The notes under the pieces are model-generated. The model worked only from the letters and a program-made list of their open reading frames with translations. It ran no database searches and was not told the origin of the DNA. Below, in pieces: positions 24,543 to 27,139 of a DNA stretch of 27,139 nucleotides; the first letter of the stretch is position 1, and each line of letters begins with the position of its first letter. Location of the stretch: IMG/VR virus record IMGVR_UViG_3300044620_001313, positions 1 to 27,139 of that record. One strand, written 5' to 3'. Origin of the DNA: a virus. Both the position numbers and the translations under genes were made by a program.

Positions 24543-25664
24543 TTAAATTTCACTCAAAGGTATAAACTTTTTAGAGGTATCTGATTCTCCTGCATTCTTT
24601 TTCTTATCTGCACTATCCCTTGATGCCTTTAGTTTTAATCTCTGTATAGTTTCTTTCTTTGCTTCTTTAGCTACAACTTTAGAAAGATCTCCTTTCACAT
24701 ATTGCAAGTACAAGCTATCCATTGTAGTGGCTAACTGTTCTTTAGATACAGGGAGAATTGCAAAAAAGTTACTTTCTCCATCATGTTGGATATGAGTCAT
24801 TACAAAGTTTGCAAACTCTGTTTGCTTTGTTTCTGGAACCAGACTTTTCATTCCATTTTTAATTGTACTGGACACTTCTTGAGTGAGGGTTTGTACATTA
24901 GTTTCGAAAGCTCTTTGACGCTCAGCTTCTTTAGTTTGAATTTGCTGAAGACGAAGTTTATCCTCTTGAACAATTTGATCATAAACCTTTAAAGCCTGTT
25001 CTGTCAGTTTTCTTTGAGTGATGTACTCTTTAACTTGAAGGTCTACAATAGTTTGAGAAAGTCCTTTCTTTAAAAGGTCTTTTTTTACCCAGGCTTCTTG
25101 TACATCCATATCTTCTTCAAATACTTCTCTTGCTACTACAGCTGGAGCAGGAGTTTTAAAAAATTCTTCGTCATTTCCACCTTCCTTGTTATGTAAAAAG
25201 AAAGCATAGGCTCTTGGATATTCTGTTTTTAAAGCTTCTTCAAAGTCGTTTCTTACTTGTTGAACTAAAGCTAAATCTCTTAAAGCTACTCCTTCTGGAG
25301 ATAGCGGATCTACAGTACCAAAATCTACTTCTAATTCGATACCGGTTTGAGCACTCACAGCATTATAAAATGCTTCAGGAGTAGTATCTTCCTCGGGATT
25401 TTCTTCTCCATTTGAAGGCTCTTCTCCTTCTCCTTCTTCCCCATCTTCAGGAATCTCAGGATTTTTTACAATGGTACCGTCTTGTTGACGAGTATAACCA
25501 TCTAAAACATTTCCATTTGCGTCCAACCCTTCTACTGGAGGTTCTTCTCCTGATTTGTTAGTTGGAGGTTTATAGTTTGGATCATCCAAATCTGCTAAGC
25601 TAGGTAACTTGCTTGTTCCTGCACTTTCTATTCCGGCATCCCGGTAAATTCTGTTGAACTTCAT
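24543..25664 (-). CDS. Probable scaffolding protein
   Basis: A 373-residue protein between portal and major capsid genes, the classical scaffold position. Residues 30-100 are disordered, Pro/Gly/Glu/Asp-rich and strongly acidic (PEDGEEGEGEEPSNGEENPE). Residues 110-190 look like a compact helical domain (GTVDPLSPEGVALRDLALVQ). Residues 200-300 form long charged helices likely to be coiled coil (QEDKLRLQQIQTKEAERQRA). The tail is Lys-rich, then ends FIPLSEI, like the basic capsid-binding tails of other scaffolds. No protease triad is apparent. Spacing is 8 bases to the portal and 10 to the capsid gene. Function is inferred from position and composition. Confidence 0.65.
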   Translation of the reverse strand: MKFNRIYRDAGIESAGTSKLPSLADLDDPNYKPPTNKSGEEPPVEGLDANGNVLDGYTRQQDGTIVKNPEIPEDGEEGEGEEPSNGEENPEEDTTPEAFYNAVSAQTGIELEVDFGTVDPLSPEGVALRDLALVQQVRNDFEEALKTEYPRAYAFFLHNKEGGNDEEFFKTPAPAVVAREVFEEDMDVQEAWVKKDLLKKGLSQTIVDLQVKEYITQRKLTEQALKVYDQIVQEDKLRLQQIQTKEAERQRAFETNVQTLTQEVSSTIKNGMKSLVPETKQTEFANFVMTHIQHDGESNFFAILPVSKEQLATTMDSLYLQYVKGDLSKVVAKEAKKETIQRLKLKASRDSADKKKNAGESDTSKKFIPLSEI

Positions 25665-25672
25665 AAAAATAA

Positions 25673-27139
25673 TTAAGATTTTTTAGGTTTACGTTTTGCA
25701 ATCTTCTCTTTAGACTTCATCTCTTTTTCTTTTAAAAGCATAGAGTCTTTGTGAATTTGCATATCATGTTTTCGTTGTTCTTTTTTATCGGAGGAGTCTT
25801 TAAGCATTTTTTCCCTTTCTAAAAGAATTTTATTTGCTTCCTTAGCATCTGCTACACCGTTTGCATTAGCATCTCCGTTTTGAAATGTAAAAGTATTATA
25901 AGTTCCTTGAATATGCTCCAAATCTTCTTTTCGATCATACTCCTCATGCATGGTACCTCTTCGTAAAATTTCCAGGAATTGTTCATGAGCTTGTACTCTT
26001 TCTTGTCGAAGATTTTCAGCTTCTTCTTCCGACTCCGCTATTTGACTTTCTATCTGCTGTTGAATTTCTTCAATATGTTTTATTTTAGCTTCAATTTCTG
26101 CAATGTTATCACTTTTAAAAAGAGAGATAATAGCGGAAGCTTTTACATTGTTTTGCATCATTGCTTGAGCAATAGATTCTATCTTATTCTTTTTAATAAT
26201 GATATCTGCAGAAGACTCCATGTACAATCCTAAATCAGCATAACAGTACTCTACTGGATCCAGTTGAAGAATTTCTGTAGACATATCAGATTCATTCCAA
26301 ACCTTATAAACTCCGTCTAAAGCTGTAAACCTAGACAAATCTAAAATTCCTTGTAACTCTCTTTCTACAAATTCATCAAAAAGGTTAAAGATCATATCAG
26401 TCATTACAGTAGATTGGAATGTAGCTCTTTCGTTGTTACCTACCAAATCAGATGCATACGTTTGCCCTTTTCTTTGACGATTGATTCCAATCAAATCATC
26501 CCACTCTTGTTTAATATGCTGTTGAAGTTCTATAAGTTGTCTAATAGAATCAAAGAGTGTTAAATCTAATACTGTGTACTGATTAAAAGATTTATCAGCT
26601 CCTAATTGATTTCTATTTATTAAGGCATATCCTAAAGCATCAGAGTAATAGAAAAACTTTTCTTCTGTCCAACCTTCTCCTCTTGGAATAACGTTCTGAT
26701 CAATTAAAGCTATTTTACCTTTAGATTTTGCTAAAGTTCTTTCAAGTGTCCAGGTAATAATGATATAAAGTATTTGAAGTGGTAAACCCATTTCAAGTAC
26801 AGAAATGTTTTCTGAATGTAGGTCTGAGTATTTTCTCCCGTTGTAAGGTAGTTTTGTACGGGAGAAATTATTCATTGAGTTTCTTTGATATGGAAAAGGT
26901 CTGGCTCGTACAAACAACTCTGGAGTAATTTGAGTAATTTCATAGATTTCATTTACCCAAAAACTTTCAGCGCTTTCTTTTTCTTCTGGAGTTAATGGAT
27001 AATCTTCATCCACAGGCATAGGTCCATCTTCGGTTTGAAGTACATGAATCTTCTTTTTCCCTTTCCAAACAATATGGTAAACTTCTAGCTTATCTCCTTT
27101 TAAATCTCCCTCAGATAATAAGTGATTGTAAAGATGTGA
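25673..27139 (-). CDS. Portal protein, N-terminus beyond the window
   Basis: The frame is open from the right edge, so 488 residues plus the stop are present. The ATG at 27019 is internal: the upstream frame reads YHIVWKGKKKIHVLQTEDGP without a stop. Features include a beta/helix wing region (FWVNEIYEITQITPELFVRA) and a long helical stem (LDLTLFDSIRQLIELQQHIK). Further on are MTDMIFNLFDEFVERELQGI and LDPVEYCYADLGLYMESSAD. The C-terminus (about the last 180 residues) is a Glu/Lys/Gln coiled coil with a basic end (KEKIAKRKPKKS). A full crassvirus portal is longer, so 200-300 residues are probably missing. It should form the dodecameric channel for DNA packaging and ejection. Gene order supports the call. 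Confidence 0.8.
   Translation of the reverse strand, partial: SHLYNHLLSEGDLKGDKLEVYHIVWKGKKKIHVLQTEDGPMPVDEDYPLTPEEKESAESFWVNEIYEITQITPELFVRARPFPYQRNSMNNFSRTKLPYNGRKYSDLHSENISVLEMGLPLQILYIIITWTLERTLAKSKGKIALIDQNVIPRGEGWTEEKFFYYSDALGYALINRNQLGADKSFNQYTVLDLTLFDSIRQLIELQQHIKQEWDDLIGINRQRKGQTYASDLVGNNERATFQSTVMTDMIFNLFDEFVERELQGILDLSRFTALDGVYKVWNESDMSTEILQLDPVEYCYADLGLYMESSADIIIKKNKIESIAQAMMQNNVKASAIISLFKSDNIAEIEAKIKHIEEIQQQIESQIAESEEEAENLRQERVQAHEQFLEILRRGTMHEEYDRKEDLEHIQGTYNTFTFQNGDANANGVADAKEANKILLEREKMLKDSSDKKEQRKHDMQIHKDSMLLKEKEMKSKEKIAKRKPKKS

Noticed and set aside
27017-27019. ATG at 27019 as the start of the portal gene
   Set aside because: The frame continues upstream to the window edge with portal-like sequence, so this ATG is internal.

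Overview
The window looks like the virion-structure block of a crAss-like phage (order Crassvirales) that infects a Bacteroidota host. The phage call rests on recognisable products in a familiar order: portal, scaffold candidate, major capsid protein, a run of ring/neck proteins, a P22 gp4-like tail adaptor, fibre genes, a very large muzzle (tail stabilisation) protein, then capsid-cargo/ejection proteins. The Bacteroidota host call rests on a TTTG-N20-TACATTTG promoter, A-rich leaders mostly without Shine-Dalgarno sites, a Flavobacteriia-style signal peptide ending SAMAQ, and a GCxxxTAxNYxPxA motif typical of that phylum. The DNA is AT-rich. Every convincing gene is on the minus strand, so transcription runs from the right edge to the left edge. 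The standard genetic code fits: all large frames are intact, stops are nearly all TAA or TGA, and one TAG stop is used.

Layout in transcription order. (1) 27139-23014: portal (N-terminus off the window), acidic scaffold candidate, major capsid protein, then a hairpin terminator. (2) 22956-22363: a GTG-started protein with a signal peptide, followed by another terminator. (3) 22320-18866: a Bacteroidota-type promoter drives a conserved 292-aa protein, a small helical protein and two ring-protein candidates, ending at a third terminator. (4) 18790-16715: a 215-aa ring candidate, a basic 202-aa protein and the gp4-like adaptor. (5) 16718-12377: a cassette holding a small membrane protein (holin candidate), a long fibre, a short fibre-associated protein, a Kelch-like fibre protein with an internal duplication, and two small helical proteins. 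(6) 12390-7565: the muzzle, apparently split into two translationally coupled genes. (7) 7568-1: cargo/ejection genes, including one with an N-terminal LAS-type peptidoglycan peptidase and a >997-codon frame that runs off the left edge.

Blocks 1 and 3-6 would build the head, portal vertex, collar, muzzle and fibres. Block 7 would be packed in the capsid and ejected to cut peptidoglycan and help DNA cross the envelope. Within blocks 3 to 7 most genes abut or overlap by 1, 4 or 14 bases, so translational coupling is likely. Assignments to crAss001 proteins (ring 1-4, auxiliary capsid, cargo) rest on gene order and general sequence character, not on a search. No tRNA, CRISPR array, insertion sequence or gene-free stretch over 100 bases was seen, and no IHF-like gene of the kind found in many relatives.
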